A DNA stretch of 64,000 bases, from positions 1-64,000 of the forward strand of contig NZ_JAUNOQ010000011.1 of assembly GCF_030531065.1 (NCBI RefSeq). The letters run 5' to 3'. This stretch comes from Phascolarctobacterium sp. GTDB lineage: Bacteria > Bacillota > Negativicutes > Acidaminococcales > Acidaminococcaceae. How positions within the stretch are numbered: the stretch's first letter is position 1; each line of letters opens with the position of its first letter. The notes under the pieces are model-generated. The model was not told where the DNA came from and did no database searches. It saw nothing but the letters and a program-made list of their open reading frames with translations. This document shows, piece by piece, positions 51,192 to 61,104 of this stretch. The translations under genes were made by a program, and so were the position numbers.

Positions 51192-52298
51192 CTACACATT
51201 AAACCTGAATTCTACTACGTCGCCGTCCTGCATAACGTAATCCTTACCCTCCAGGCGCACCAAGCCTTTTTCGCGAGCGGCGGCCTTACTGCCGCAGGCT
51301 ACCAAATCGTCGTAAGAAACAATTTCGGCGCGGATGAAGCCGCGTTCAAAATCGGTATGAATTTTACCGGCGGCCTGCGGCGCTTTCGTATTCTGCTTAA
51401 TAGTCCAGGCGCGGGATTCGATTTCGCCTGCCGTCAGGAAGGTCATCAAGCCCAACAGCTTAAAGCCGGCCTTAATCAAACGGTCCAGGCCCGTTTCTTC
51501 CAGCCCGGCCATAGCTAAAAATTCTGCGGCCTCGTCGGCTGGCAGCTCGGCGATTTCGCTTTCCATTTTAGCGGACACCACGATAACCTCCGCGCCCTCT
51601 TCAGCCGCGTATTTTTTTACGGCCTGCACATAAGTGTTAGCAGAGGTATCGGCTACCTCGCCCTCCGCTACGTTCGTCACGTACAGCACCGGCTTCATGG
51701 TCAGCAAATGCAGCTCGCCCAAAAATTCCAGCTCTTCCTCGTTCAGGCCCAAACGGCGCGCAGGCACAGCCTCGGACAGCCCGGCCATAACCTTTTCCAT
51801 AACGGCCTGCTCCAGCTTCACTTTTTTATCGCCGGTCTTGGCCAGCTTCACCAAACGCTCCTGACGCTTTTCCACCGTTTCCATATCGGCCAGGCACAAC
51901 TCGGTGTTAATAATTTCGATATCGCGCAGCGGGTCGATGCTGCCCTCCACGTGAGTAATATTGCCGTCCTCAAAGCAGCGCACAACCTCGGCTACGGCGT
52001 CCACCTCGCGGATATGGGACAAAAATTTATTGCCCAGGCCCTCGCCCTTGGACGCGCCCTTAACCAAACCGGCAATATCCACAAAGCGCATAGCCGCCGG
52101 AACGATTTTACGCGATTTAAACATCTCGCTCAAAACCTCCAGGCGTTTATCAGGCACGTCCACTACGCCCACGTTGGGCTCGATAGTGCAGAAGGGATAA
52201 TTGGCCGCTTCGGCGCCAGCCTTGGTAATAGCGTTAAACAAAGTGCTTTTTCCTACGTTCGGCAAACCGACGATACCAACCTCTAAATTTGTACTCAC
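51192..52298 (-). CDS. ychF: Redox-regulated ATPase YchF (Obg family)
   Basis: A 368-residue OLA1/YchF ATPase. G1 [15 protein letters not shown]3 [20 protein letters not shown], the non-canonical G4 YVTNVAE (giving ATP preference) and a C-terminal TGS domain ending [16 protein letters not shown]. It binds ribosomes. The start is GTG with GAGGAG upstream. It is near the presumed origin, as in Bacillus. Confidence 0.96.
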   Translation of the reverse strand: MSTNLEVGIVGLPNVGKSTLFNAITKAGAEAANYPFCTIEPNVGVVDVPDKRLEVLSEMFKSRKIVPAAMRFVDIAGLVKGASKGEGLGNKFLSHIREVDAVAEVVRCFEDGNITHVEGSIDPLRDIEIINTELCLADMETVEKRQERLVKLAKTGDKKVKLEQAVMEKVMAGLSEAVPARRLGLNEEELEFLGELHLLTMKPVLYVTNVAEGEVADTSANTYVQAVKKYAAEEGAEVIVVSAKMESEIAELPADEAAEFLAMAGLEETGLDRLIKAGFKLLGLMTFLTAGEIESRAWTIKQNTKAPQAAGKIHTDFERGFIRAEIVSYDDLVACGSKAAAREKGLVRLEGKDYVMQDGDVVEFRFNV

Positions 52299-52397
52299 AG
52301 TAATCGCTCCTCATCATATATATTTAGCATTACGCAGATAGCTGTATATCTAATATATTTTACAATACACGCCCGCTTTATGCAACGCCTGCGGACG

Positions 52398-52433
52398 GAA
52401 AAAGCGCCACCGCTACGCTGAACGATGGCGCTT
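52398..52433 (-). terminator. Terminator of the exported-protein gene
   Basis: AAGCGCCA pairs with TGGCGCTT; A-run on the left gives a U-run on the minus strand. Confidence 0.75.
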
Positions 52434-52443
52434 ATGTAGATTT

Positions 52444-53148
52444 TTATTTTCTGGACATCAATTTATTGGCGTAATTACGCATGGTCTGGTCGGGAACCTG
52501 TTTAAAATCTTCAGGCGGCATGGCAAAGGCTGTCGCTTCATCCACCTCGCCGGAAATTTCCACTACGTCGAAGCGCGGCAGATAGCTTACTTCGTAGCCC
52601 TTCCATTCATCTCCGCCCTTAGCATAATAAAAGCTCAGCGTATTAGCGCCCTTGGTCAGGCGGTCGTAATCATAACCGGTAGCCGCATCGCTGCCGCTTT
52701 CGGGCTTGCTGCTGAACCAGCTTACCAAGGTTTCCGCAAACGCTACGCTCATGCCTGGCAATTCTGGAATACGGTCGTAAGTTTTATGAACGTAATCGAT
52801 AGTGTACCAGTAGCCGCCGCGACAGAAGCTTACGGAATCCTTCAGTACATTGCCTTCGCCGTCGGTAGTAGTGATGCGTTCGGCATTAATGCCCTTAGCC
52901 TCGTTATATTCTGTGCGGTTGACGCGCTTTTGCTGGGCTTTGGACAGCTTGGCGTAAGCCTCCGGCGTCAGCACCTCGCGCATATCGATGGTTTGGGTTA
53001 CTACTAAATGCACCGGATGACGGTCGCTGTTCAAAGTTTCGCCCAGCAGCTTAAAGGTCCGCTGGCCGGGGCTGTAGGCCAAAGCCACCGCAGCGCACAT
53101 TATCGTCAATAAAAAAGTCAAAAAGAAAACTCGCAAAGATTTACGCAT
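52444..53148 (-). CDS. Exported protein of unknown function
   Basis: A 234-residue protein with a signal peptide (MRKSLRVFFLTFLLTIMCAA, cleavage near ALA-YS) and a mature part rich in beta-strand patterns (HPVHLVVTQTIDM, GGYWYTIDYVHKTYDRIP, YEVSYLPRFDVVEISGEV). No family recognised; the layout recalls small periplasmic LolA/outer-membrane-lipid carriers but without a specific motif. GAGGTGAA supports the ATG at 53148. Confidence 0.8.
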   Translation of the reverse strand: MRKSLRVFFLTFLLTIMCAAVALAYSPGQRTFKLLGETLNSDRHPVHLVVTQTIDMREVLTPEAYAKLSKAQQKRVNRTEYNEAKGINAERITTTDGEGNVLKDSVSFCRGGYWYTIDYVHKTYDRIPELPGMSVAFAETLVSWFSSKPESGSDAATGYDYDRLTKGANTLSFYYAKGGDEWKGYEVSYLPRFDVVEISGEVDEATAFAMPPEDFKQVPDQTMRNYANKLMSRK

Positions 53149-53321
53149 GAAATTCACCTCGTTTAAATTCATCTGTATTTCATATTATATCACGCCTGCC
53201 GCAGCTCTGTCATTCTTTACTTAACGGTAAAAATTTTACTTTTTTCAAGCCTTCGCAGATTGACTTAGATATGATAAAATAAAAAAGCTGTGACTTCTTC
53301 CAGCAGGAAGGAGGTGCTTCA

Positions 53322-53411
53322 ATGAACAATACCATCGTTGCCTTTTTGGTATCTGTTGCGGCAAGTATAGCTGGTTACTATATTTGCAAGTGGTTGGACA
53401 GATATCTGTAA
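53322..53411 (+). CDS. Fst-like type I toxin peptide
   Basis: A 29-residue peptide: a transmembrane helix (IVAFLVSVAASIAGYYI) and a charged end CKWLDRYL, recalling the V-L-D tail of Fst toxins. AAGGAGGTG precedes the ATG at a good distance. A bidirectional terminator follows, and an antisense promoter converges from 53537. A segment of the initiation region (53324-53349) is repeated in direct orientation at 53480-53500, so the antisense RNA can pair with the toxin start, as in the par locus of pAD1. Confidence 0.7.
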   Translation: MNNTIVAFLVSVAASIAGYYICKWLDRYL

Positions 53412-53431
53412 GTTCACAGTCAGCCCAAACA

Positions 53432-53463
53432 AAAAATCCCAGGACCGCCATCCTGGGATTTTT
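53432..53463. terminator. Bidirectional terminator of the Fst-like locus
   Basis: A 13-bp perfect stem AAAAATCCCAGGA (53432-53444) with TCCTGGGATTTTT (53451-53463), usable from both directions. Confidence 0.9.
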
Positions 53464-53502
53464 CTTTTGTGTGCTCAACGAACACCACCATTGCCTTTGG
53501 TT
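53432..53502 (-). ncRNA. Predicted antisense antitoxin RNA of the Fst-like locus
   Basis: Minus-strand promoter TTGTTA (53537-53532), 17 bp, TATACT (53514-53509). The RNA of about 70 bases starts near 53502, begins with the complement of the repeated initiation-region sequence and ends at the shared terminator. Confidence 0.65.
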
Positions 53503-53548
53503 ATTTTGAGTATATCACATTCAAAATAATTTAACAAGCATCAATCAA

Positions 53549-53585
53549 CAAAAAAATCCCACAGCGTTTAAGCCGTGGGATTTTC
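53549..53585 (-). terminator. Terminator of rpsF-ssb-rpsR
   Basis: AAATCCCAC pairs with GTGGGATTT; run of seven U on the minus strand. Confidence 0.87.
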
Positions 53586-53608
53586 TAGTTTGTGCTGCTA
53601 ATTAACTC

Positions 53609-53839
53609 TTACTCGCAGGTAAACGGCAGCAAAGCAACGCAGCGAGCGCGTTTGATTGCTACGGTCAATTGGCGTTGATGTTTAGCGCAGGTGCCGGAAA
53701 TACGACGGGGTAAAATCTTACCGCGTTCGGTAATGTAACGGCGCAGCTTAGCTACATCCTTGTAATCGATTTCTTCAACTTTATCAACACAGAAGCTGCA
53801 TACTTTTCTTCTGGGTCTTCTGCCTCTTTCACGTTTCAT
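53609..53839 (-). CDS. rpsR: 30S ribosomal protein S18
   Basis: A 76-residue bS18 with the core [20 protein letters not shown] and [18 protein letters not shown]. The N-terminal CSFC pair is present, suggesting a zinc-binding (C+) form. It is third in the conserved rpsF-ssb-rpsR operon. GGGAGGTT precedes the ATG. Confidence 0.97.
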   Translation of the reverse strand: MKRERGRRPRRKVCSFCVDKVEEIDYKDVAKLRRYITERGKILPRRISGTCAKHQRQLTVAIKRARCVALLPFTCE

Positions 53840-53857
53840 TGCATAACCTCCCTTATT

Positions 53858-54289
53858 TTAGAATGGAATTTCTTCATCAAAGGGAACCGCTTGACCGAAA
53901 GATTCCATACCGCCGCCTTGTGCGGGAGCATTGGAAGGTGCCGGGTTGCTGGGACGGGCGTTGGCAAAATCGCTCTTGCGCTCGATAAACTCGAAGCGGT
54001 CGGCGATAACTTCAGTTACCCAATGTTTATTGCCATCCTTACCGTCGTAGCTGCGGATCTGCAGGCGGCCTTCAATCAGCGCGCGCTGCCCTTTGGTGAG
54101 ACTATTGCCGCATGTTTCTGCCTGCTTACCCCAGATAATAACCGGGATAAAATCGGCTTCTCTTTGCCCATCTTGATTGGCGAAAGGTCTGTCCACCGCC
54201 AGGGTGAACTGACAAACAACTTTACCGGTACTTGTGTAGCGCACTTCCGGATCTCTAGTAAGTCTGCCTAATAAAATAATCCTGTTCAT
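53858..54289 (-). CDS. ssb: Single-stranded DNA-binding protein
   Basis: A 143-residue SSB: OB fold starting MNRIILLGRLTRDPEVRYT, a Ser/Pro/Gly-rich linker and the acidic partner-binding tip DEEIPF. It starts three bases after rpsF ends; translation is likely coupled. Confidence 0.97.
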   Translation of the reverse strand: MNRIILLGRLTRDPEVRYTSTGKVVCQFTLAVDRPFANQDGQREADFIPVIIWGKQAETCGNSLTKGQRALIEGRLQIRSYDGKDGNKHWVTEVIADRFEFIERKSDFANARPSNPAPSNAPAQGGGMESFGQAVPFDEEIPF

Positions 54290-54292
54290 CGA

Positions 54293-54577
54293 TTATTCAC
54301 CTTTTCTGATAATCATGTGGCGCATTACTTCATCGGTAATTTTCATAACGCGATCAAGTTCTTTAACAGCAGCGGCTTCAGCCTGGAAGGTTACGAGAAC
54401 GTACAGGCCTTCGGTCAGATCCTGAATCTCGTAAGCAAGGCGTTTTTTGCCCCAACGATCGGTTTTTTCTACATTACCACCGTTTGCAGTGATGAGGTTT
54501 TCAAATTTAGCAACGATTGCTTCAAATGCTTCCTCTTCAATGGGTTTAACGATGTACATGACTTCGTATGCTTTCAC
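54293..54577 (-). CDS. rpsF: 30S ribosomal protein S6
   Basis: A 94-residue bS6 (YEVMYIVKPIEEEAFE, DRWGKKRLAYEIQDLTEGLYV, MRHMIIRK). The start is GTG at 54577, directly after AAGGAGGAGGTGA; a longer frame to 54682 runs through the leader. Operon promoter: TTGCGC-17-TATAAT on the minus strand, giving a leader of about 70 bases with a hairpin around CCCGAATGGGGG that may be the S6:S18 autoregulatory site. Confidence 0.96.
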   Translation of the reverse strand: MKAYEVMYIVKPIEEEAFEAIVAKFENLITANGGNVEKTDRWGKKRLAYEIQDLTEGLYVLVTFQAEAAAVKELDRVMKITDEVMRHMIIRKGE

Positions 54578-54700
54578 GAAATCACCTCCTCCTTTGGACT
54601 TTGGCCCCCATTCGGGAGCAGAAGAAGTATATATAATATATACAAGCTTAATAATTATATCACCGTCAAGCGGCAAGCGCAATACCTGTAAAGAAAATTT

Positions 54701-54880
54701 TTACAGGCTGCGAATTTTCTGACGCAAAGGCAGAAGCGCCGCCGTATCCCGCAAAGGCGCCATGCCAAAAAATTCTCCCAGCTCCTCATGATTTGGCTTT
54801 ATCAAAAAGGGGCGGTACTTCATAGCTTTCAACACTAACTGTCCCGTGGCGTACACAACGGTACGCACGCCCTTGCCGCC
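54701..54880 (-). pseudogene. Remnant of a pfkB-family (1-phosphofructokinase-like) gene
   Basis: The minus strand reads KGVRTVVYATG, LKAMKYRPFLIKPNHEELGE and FFGMAPLRDTAALL before a stop. This matches the middle of 1-phosphofructokinase (GVKVVxDATGE...KPFLIKPNHHELxELFG). The N-terminal sugar site and the C-terminal GAGD active site are absent, so only about 60 codons remain. It lies between rpsF and the DUF1847 gene. Confidence 0.8.
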
Positions 54881-54958
54881 GGGAAACAACAAGATAAAAT
54901 TTGGAAAATCTGCGTCAATGTGGTAGGATATAAATAAAAATCGGAGGAGGAATCCAAA

Positions 54959-55564
54959 ATGAAATGTAAATGCGCAAGCTGTCCCAGCCACGCCTGCTAT
55001 ACCAAAGGCGTCAACTGCACCGGCGTGCCGCTGGACGAGGTCAAAGCGGCTTATACCGAAGAGGAATTAAAAATCATGCAGGCCGCCGCCTATGTGGAAG
55101 GCACCTTTTACAGCAATATCTGCCGCCTGCAGGAAACCGCCGAATTCGCCAAAGCCATGGGCTACAAAAAGCTGGGCATGGCCTTCTGCATCGGGCTCAA
55201 CAGCGAGGCCCGCTATATCGCCAAATATTTTGAGCAGCAGGGCTTTGAATTTTACAGCGTTTGCTGCAAAAACTGCAGCTTCCCCAAAAAGGAGCTGGGC
55301 TTGAAGCAGGTTAAACCGGAGCTGGAGCACGAAGCCATGTGCAATCCTAAATTCCAGGCAAAATTTTTAGCGGAGCAGGGAGTGGAGCTTTTCATTTCCT
55401 GCGGTCTGTGCGTAGGCCACGACGCAGTTTTCAATATGAACTGCAGCGGACCGGTTACCAATATCGTAGTCAAAGACCGCCTGCTGGCTCACAATCCCCT
55501 GGGCGCAATTTATTCCCGCTACTGGAAGCGCAAGCTGAATATTATGGACGAAGGTGAAGTATAA
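54959..55564 (+). CDS. DUF1847 family cysteine-rich metal-binding protein
   Basis: A 201-residue protein with an N-terminal cysteine cluster (CKCASCPSHACYTKGVNC), CKNCSFPKKELG in the middle and SCGLCVGHDAVF near residue 150, matching the DUF1847 pattern. A redox or metal cofactor is likely, but no activity is known. GGAGGAGG precedes the ATG. It is divergent from rpsF across the pfkB relic. Confidence 0.87.
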   Translation: MKCKCASCPSHACYTKGVNCTGVPLDEVKAAYTEEELKIMQAAAYVEGTFYSNICRLQETAEFAKAMGYKKLGMAFCIGLNSEARYIAKYFEQQGFEFYSVCCKNCSFPKKELGLKQVKPELEHEAMCNPKFQAKFLAEQGVELFISCGLCVGHDAVFNMNCSGPVTNIVVKDRLLAHNPLGAIYSRYWKRKLNIMDEGEV

Positions 55565-55574
55565 AAGCAATATC

Positions 55575-55626
55575 AAAAGACCGCCTGCCAAACGGTAAGC
55601 GGTCTTTTGCTTTCCCTTATTTAAAT
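55575..55626. terminator. Terminator copy 1, left border of the autotransporter cassette
   Basis: AAAAGACCGC pairs with GCGGTCTTTT around an inner CCTGCCAAACGGTA loop. The 52 bases 55575-55626 are identical to 58010-58061. It serves the convergent DUF1847 and autotransporter genes. Confidence 0.9.
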
Positions 55627-55681
55627 TGCTTCGCCTTTTCTCGCGGATAATAAAGAGAAAGAGATATATGTCTAAAATACT

Positions 55682-57859
55682 TTAAAAGTTATAAGTTACT
55701 TGCACGTTGCCGCTGAATCCTTCCCGTTCGCCCGCATATCCGCGCACTTTAGCATCTAAGCTCCACGGAGATTCTTTACTTGCCGCATAGCGTACTCCTA
55801 TTTCGCCAATATATGTGCTTCCCTGCAGGCTCTGCGTCGGCGCACTCAAATTCTGTACCCGCATATCCGCGTCGCCGTTAAATTCATATTCCCAGGCTAA
55901 GCCATAATAAGCCGTCCACCTGCCTTGTTTATTGGCTGTTAAACGCGCTCCTATTTGCAGACGGTCGCTGGTAACGCTGTCGAAAGAAAATTTATCGTCC
56001 GCTACCGTAAAGCTGTCGCTTGCGTTATATGTATGGAAATATTTTCCGTATATATCCAGTTCACTGCTGCCGCTTAAATTATAAATTCTGCCTAAGCCTA
56101 CGTGCGCTCCATAATAAGCGGTATCAGTTTTATATCCGTAACTATTGCCTACGCCGTCTCGCAAAGCGTTTTTCATTTCGCTTTTCAACATACCGGCGCG
56201 CAAGCTGCCTTCAGTGTATACGCCGTTTTCTTGTTTATAACGCAGCATCGCGCCGCCGCCATTGTAGACCAAACTGCCATCGCCGCGAAAGAAATCATCG
56301 TTAAAGCTGTTGAACGTGCGGTAATTGCCGCTCCCATTTTCAAAAAATACGCCCCAGCTCAAATCGCCGCTCTTCAGCTTCTTGCTCGCGCCCACGCCGA
56401 AAAGTCCGCTCCAGCCGTTGATTTTTAAATCGCTGTTCACGTCGTACTTGCTGCGGTTGCCGTAGACTGCGGCAAAAGTTTTAACGCCGTAATGAGCGTC
56501 CGCCGTTAAGCTTAACAAGCCGTCGGAAATTAAATCGCTGCCTTGATTAACAAACGCAGCCGCTACTGCGCGATTTTCAGCGACTAGGTTAACTTGCTTA
56601 TTCACCGTTACTTCCGTTATTTTATATGCAACTTTCCCGCTTTCTATAATTGCTTCGCCTGATCCGGCAACGCCCACGCCTGCGACAAACTTATCGCTTA
56701 CTTTTACATTATCCTGCGTAATTCCCAAATTAGCGCCGCTGGAACTGGTAACCAGCGTCATACTTTCGCCAGCCTGCAACTTCTTGCCGCCGTTAAAGTT
56801 TACGCTATTAAGCTTGATTTGCGTATTCGCCAACGAAGCTTTGAGGTCGTCGGCAGAACCCGTAAGTGATAGTACCGTACCGCCGTTCTGCCACGCGATA
56901 TTCTGCATATCGATGCCGCTAAAATTATACGCGCCCAAGGCAGCGCCGCTCCAACCGTCGATGAGCAGCGTGTTATTTCTTATGTTACTGTCGTTTATCG
57001 CAAAATTGCTGCCATATAATGCCGCATTAGCTACGTTGCCCGTTTCTCGCAAAACGACTTTATTGTCGGTTATTTGGTCATCTTTAGTAGCCAAGCCGCC
57101 AATAACTCTGCCTGTAATATATCCACCGCTAATATTAACGATATTGCCTATAACGTCGCCTTTACTACCTCCGGCACTACTTCCCATGTTTATGGGGACA
57201 CCGCCGCAGGTAATACCGCCGACAATATCTCCGGTGACACTTCCGCCGGAAATATTAACCGTATTTTCTTTAATAGCGTAATTATCTTTTGCATAATAGG
57301 AAGACCCGCCATAAATATCTCCGTTGATTTTCGCGTTTCCCTCTATATTTACCGTATTATTGTGCGCATTACCCAAAGCTCCGTAAACGTCGCCGTCAAC
57401 AACCTCCACGTTACCCTTGATTGTCACCGTATTATTATAACGCTCCGGGATATTTTTACCATTACTTGGCATCATCTCCGCACCAGCGCCATAAACGACG
57501 CCATACCCATTGTTTCCTAATATTTTAGCATTGCCGTCGATTATTACCTCATTATTAAAAACATTTTTCGTATAATCGTTAGAAAAAGCGCCAAAAACTT
57601 TCTTTACTTCTACAGAGCCGCCGATATAAACCTGCGCTCCTGTATATTCCGCTACGCTCGGCTTACCCGCATAGCTATATCCTTGTATCTCCAAATATTT
57701 TCCTTCAATAATATTTATCTTTCCGTTCGCAGCATTACCGTTGCCAATTTTTGTATAATTATCATCCGCCGCAGCGCAACTACTCATCTGCGCCGCTCCA
57801 CTGAACGCAGCCGCCGCTAAAACGCTAACCATAATTTTTCTCAATAAATTTTTACGCAT
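55682..57859 (-). CDS. Autotransporter outer-membrane beta-barrel protein
   Basis: A 725-residue type V secretion protein: signal peptide (KIMVSVLAAAAFSGAAQ), a passenger of repeated short strands (NNTVTIKGNVEVVDGDVYG, NTVNISGGSVTGDIVGG) to about residue 430, and a C-terminal autotransporter barrel from about 450 to the terminal phenylalanine (VQVTYNF). The passenger pattern is that of beta-helical adhesins. GGGAGGTG supports the ATG at 57859; a longer frame upstream is unlikely. The whole gene lies between two identical 52-bp terminators, which points to insertion or exchange as a cassette. Confidence 0.92.
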   Translation of the reverse strand: MRKNLLRKIMVSVLAAAAFSGAAQMSSCAAADDNYTKIGNGNAANGKINIIEGKYLEIQGYSYAGKPSVAEYTGAQVYIGGSVEVKKVFGAFSNDYTKNVFNNEVIIDGNAKILGNNGYGVVYGAGAEMMPSNGKNIPERYNNTVTIKGNVEVVDGDVYGALGNAHNNTVNIEGNAKINGDIYGGSSYYAKDNYAIKENTVNISGGSVTGDIVGGITCGGVPINMGSSAGGSKGDVIGNIVNISGGYITGRVIGGLATKDDQITDNKVVLRETGNVANAALYGSNFAINDSNIRNNTLLIDGWSGAALGAYNFSGIDMQNIAWQNGGTVLSLTGSADDLKASLANTQIKLNSVNFNGGKKLQAGESMTLVTSSSGANLGITQDNVKVSDKFVAGVGVAGSGEAIIESGKVAYKITEVTVNKQVNLVAENRAVAAAFVNQGSDLISDGLLSLTADAHYGVKTFAAVYGNRSKYDVNSDLKINGWSGLFGVGASKKLKSGDLSWGVFFENGSGNYRTFNSFNDDFFRGDGSLVYNGGGAMLRYKQENGVYTEGSLRAGMLKSEMKNALRDGVGNSYGYKTDTAYYGAHVGLGRIYNLSGSSELDIYGKYFHTYNASDSFTVADDKFSFDSVTSDRLQIGARLTANKQGRWTAYYGLAWEYEFNGDADMRVQNLSAPTQSLQGSTYIGEIGVRYAASKESPWSLDAKVRGYAGEREGFSGNVQVTYNF

Positions 57860-58009
57860 AAAAACACCTCCCAAATTGAATTTATGGGAGGAGATTATTA
57901 TTCGGAAAGAATTAAGCGAAGCGCTCGTCCCCCCCAAATGTACATATATATTTTATTCTATAATCTATACATAAAATCCTGCTGCCGCCCAATTTTTCTT
58001 GCACATACA

Positions 58010-58061
58010 AAAAGACCGCCTGCCAAACGGTAAGCGGTCTTTTGCTTTCCCTTATTTAAAT
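58010..58061. terminator. Terminator copy 2, right border of the autotransporter cassette (ilvC terminator)
   Basis: Identical over 52 bases to 55575-55626. It lies just after the ilvC stop on the minus strand and acts as its terminator. Confidence 0.9.
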
Positions 58062-58092
58062 CTGTTGCTTATCTGTCCCTGCGTTTTCTTCT

Positions 58093-59094
<1,002 letters not shown>

Positions 59095-59185
59095 TTACCT
59101 CTTTTCTTTGATTCAAGTCTGTTAATTGTATTTTTATTTAAAAATATTTGAAGCAAATATTTCTTCCCTTATTTTATGACCGGCC

Positions 59186-60844
59186 TTATTTTTCCACCTT
59201 CACAAAATCATCCAGTACCGCTCCCGGCGCTACCATGGGCTCGACGATATCGCCCTGCTGAATAACAGCTTCGATAAGGAAGGGTCCCGCAGCAGCCTTG
59301 GCTTTTTCCAAAGCGGCGGCAAAGTCCTCGCAGGTCGCCGCCTGCACGCCGTCGGCGCCGCAGGAACGAGCGAAGCCGATAAAATCAAAATCCGACAAAA
59401 TAGTCGAAGAATAACGGGCGTCGTAGAACAGGTGCTGCCATTGGCGCACCATGCCCAGGCAACTGTTGTTGATAACGATGCTGATAAGCTTTTTCTGCTC
59501 GCGGCAGGCTGTGTACAGCTCCATGCCAGTCATCTTAAAGCCTCCGTCGCCGCAGATATGCACTATCGTACCGCCGGGCTTGGCGAAGGCCGCGCCCAAA
59601 GCCGCAGGCAGGCCGAAGCCCATAGTGCCGCAGCCGCCGCTGGTCAGATGGTGCCGCGGCTTATCCACCGTCAGATGCTGTGCAGCCCACATTTGGTTCT
59701 GCCCTACGTCCGTAACGTAGACGGCTTCGTCGCCGAAGGTCTTGCTTAAATGCTTCATCAGCCAGGGAGCGGTTAAGCGGTCGCCGTGTTCCAGACTGTG
59801 GTCCTCGGTAGCGTCCCACGCTTTAATCTGCCGCCACCAGTCCGCATGCTCCGCTTTATTTACCAAGGGCAGCAGCTCCTGCAAGGATGCCTTGATGTCG
59901 CCCACCACCGGCACGCTGACGGCAATATTTTTATCGATTTCCGAAGGGTCGATATCCAGCTGAATAATTGTTTTTTGCCCTACATAGCGGGTACGGTCGC
60001 CGGTAACGCGCTCGCTGAAACGGCTGCCAGCCACGACTAAAACGTCGGCGTTGACTACCGCCATATTGGACGCAATATGCCCATGCATACCGGTCATGCC
60101 CAGGCAGCGGGGATTGCTTCCCGGTACTGCGCCCACGCCCATCAGCGTATTGACGATGGGCAGGTCGGCCTTGGCAGCCAGCTCCGCCAGTTCCTTGCCC
60201 GCGTCGCTGTTCAACGCACCGCCGCCTACTAAAAGCACCGGCTTCCGCGCCTTGTTCAGCAGCTCTGCCGCCTGCTGCAGGCTTGTTTTATCCGGAACAG
60301 GCTTAGCGGCGACCGCCTGCTCCTCAGGCTCCGTCCACTCCATTTCCGCTACCTGCAAATTACTTGGGATATCCACTAGCACAGGCCCTGGCCGTCCCTC
60401 TTTCGCAATAGCGAAAGCCCGGCGCAGCGTCGGCAGCAAATCCTCGCTGCGGCGCACCAGCGCGTTGTATTTCGTAATGGGCACGGTCACGCCCACAATA
60501 TCTATTTCCTGAAAGGAATCGCGGCCTAAATTACCCACCGGCACCTGTCCGGTAATCGCTACCAGCGGCACAGAATCCAGATAAGCCGTTGCCAATCCTG
60601 TAACGATATTTGTCGCGCCCGGGCCGGAGGTGGCTATGCATACGCCGGTTTTGCCGCTGGCTCTGGCGTAGCCGTCCGCCGCGTGGATAGCACCCTGCTC
60701 GTGAGCCGTCAGCACATTTTTCAGCGGCGCGTCGTACAGCGCGTCGTACAGGGGAATGACCTGACCGCCGGGATAGCCGAAAACCGTATCCACTCCTTGC
60801 TCCAGCAGCGCCTTAACGATTGCTTGCGAGCCCTTTAACTTCAT
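59186..60844 (-). CDS. ilvB: Acetolactate synthase, large subunit
   Basis: A 552-residue TPP enzyme. The catalytic glutamate is in LTAHEQGAIHAADGYAR, FAD-region segments include GVGAVPGSNPRCLGMTGMHG, and the TPP motif is GDGGFKMTGMELYTAC...NNSCLGM. It condenses pyruvate or 2-oxobutyrate with pyruvate. ATG at 60844 is preceded by AAGGGGGAT; a start 15 codons upstream would overlap the small-subunit gene. Confidence 0.96.
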   Translation of the reverse strand: MKLKGSQAIVKALLEQGVDTVFGYPGGQVIPLYDALYDAPLKNVLTAHEQGAIHAADGYARASGKTGVCIATSGPGATNIVTGLATAYLDSVPLVAITGQVPVGNLGRDSFQEIDIVGVTVPITKYNALVRRSEDLLPTLRRAFAIAKEGRPGPVLVDIPSNLQVAEMEWTEPEEQAVAAKPVPDKTSLQQAAELLNKARKPVLLVGGGALNSDAGKELAELAAKADLPIVNTLMGVGAVPGSNPRCLGMTGMHGHIASNMAVVNADVLVVAGSRFSERVTGDRTRYVGQKTIIQLDIDPSEIDKNIAVSVPVVGDIKASLQELLPLVNKAEHADWWRQIKAWDATEDHSLEHGDRLTAPWLMKHLSKTFGDEAVYVTDVGQNQMWAAQHLTVDKPRHHLTSGGCGTMGFGLPAALGAAFAKPGGTIVHICGDGGFKMTGMELYTACREQKKLISIVINNSCLGMVRQWQHLFYDARYSSTILSDFDFIGFARSCGADGVQAATCEDFAAALEKAKAAAGPFLIEAVIQQGDIVEPMVAPGAVLDDFVKVEK

Positions 60845-60857
60845 TGCTGCATCCCCC

Positions 60858-61079
60858 TTAGGCCAAAGTATTAACGGACACCACGGCAACCTGCTTGGTC
60901 AAAAGTTTAGCCACCTGCGCGGCTGCTAAAGCGTCCAACTGAATTTCCAGCTTCATCGTATCCGCTTCGGCGTCCATCCGCAAAGAACGTACCTGAGCGC
61001 CTTGCTTGGAAAGCACGCGCAAAATACGCGGCAATAAAGTTTCGTCATTTTGTCCGGTTACAAGCACCTTTTCAAACAT
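60858..61079 (-). CDS. ilvN: Acetolactate synthase small subunit-like ACT protein
   Basis: A 73-residue single ACT domain (LVTGQNDETLLPRILRVLSK, VRSLRMDAEADTMKLEIQ), short like IlvM, lacking the C-terminal domain of full IlvN. It should confer feedback control on IlvB. ATG at 61079 is preceded by GGAGGAGAG; a longer frame would run into the T-box leader. It lies 13 bases before ilvB. Confidence 0.88.
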   Translation of the reverse strand: MFEKVLVTGQNDETLLPRILRVLSKQGAQVRSLRMDAEADTMKLEIQLDALAAAQVAKLLTKQVAVVSVNTLA

Positions 61080-61104
61080 TTTCTCTCCTCCATTCAAGTA
61101 CATT

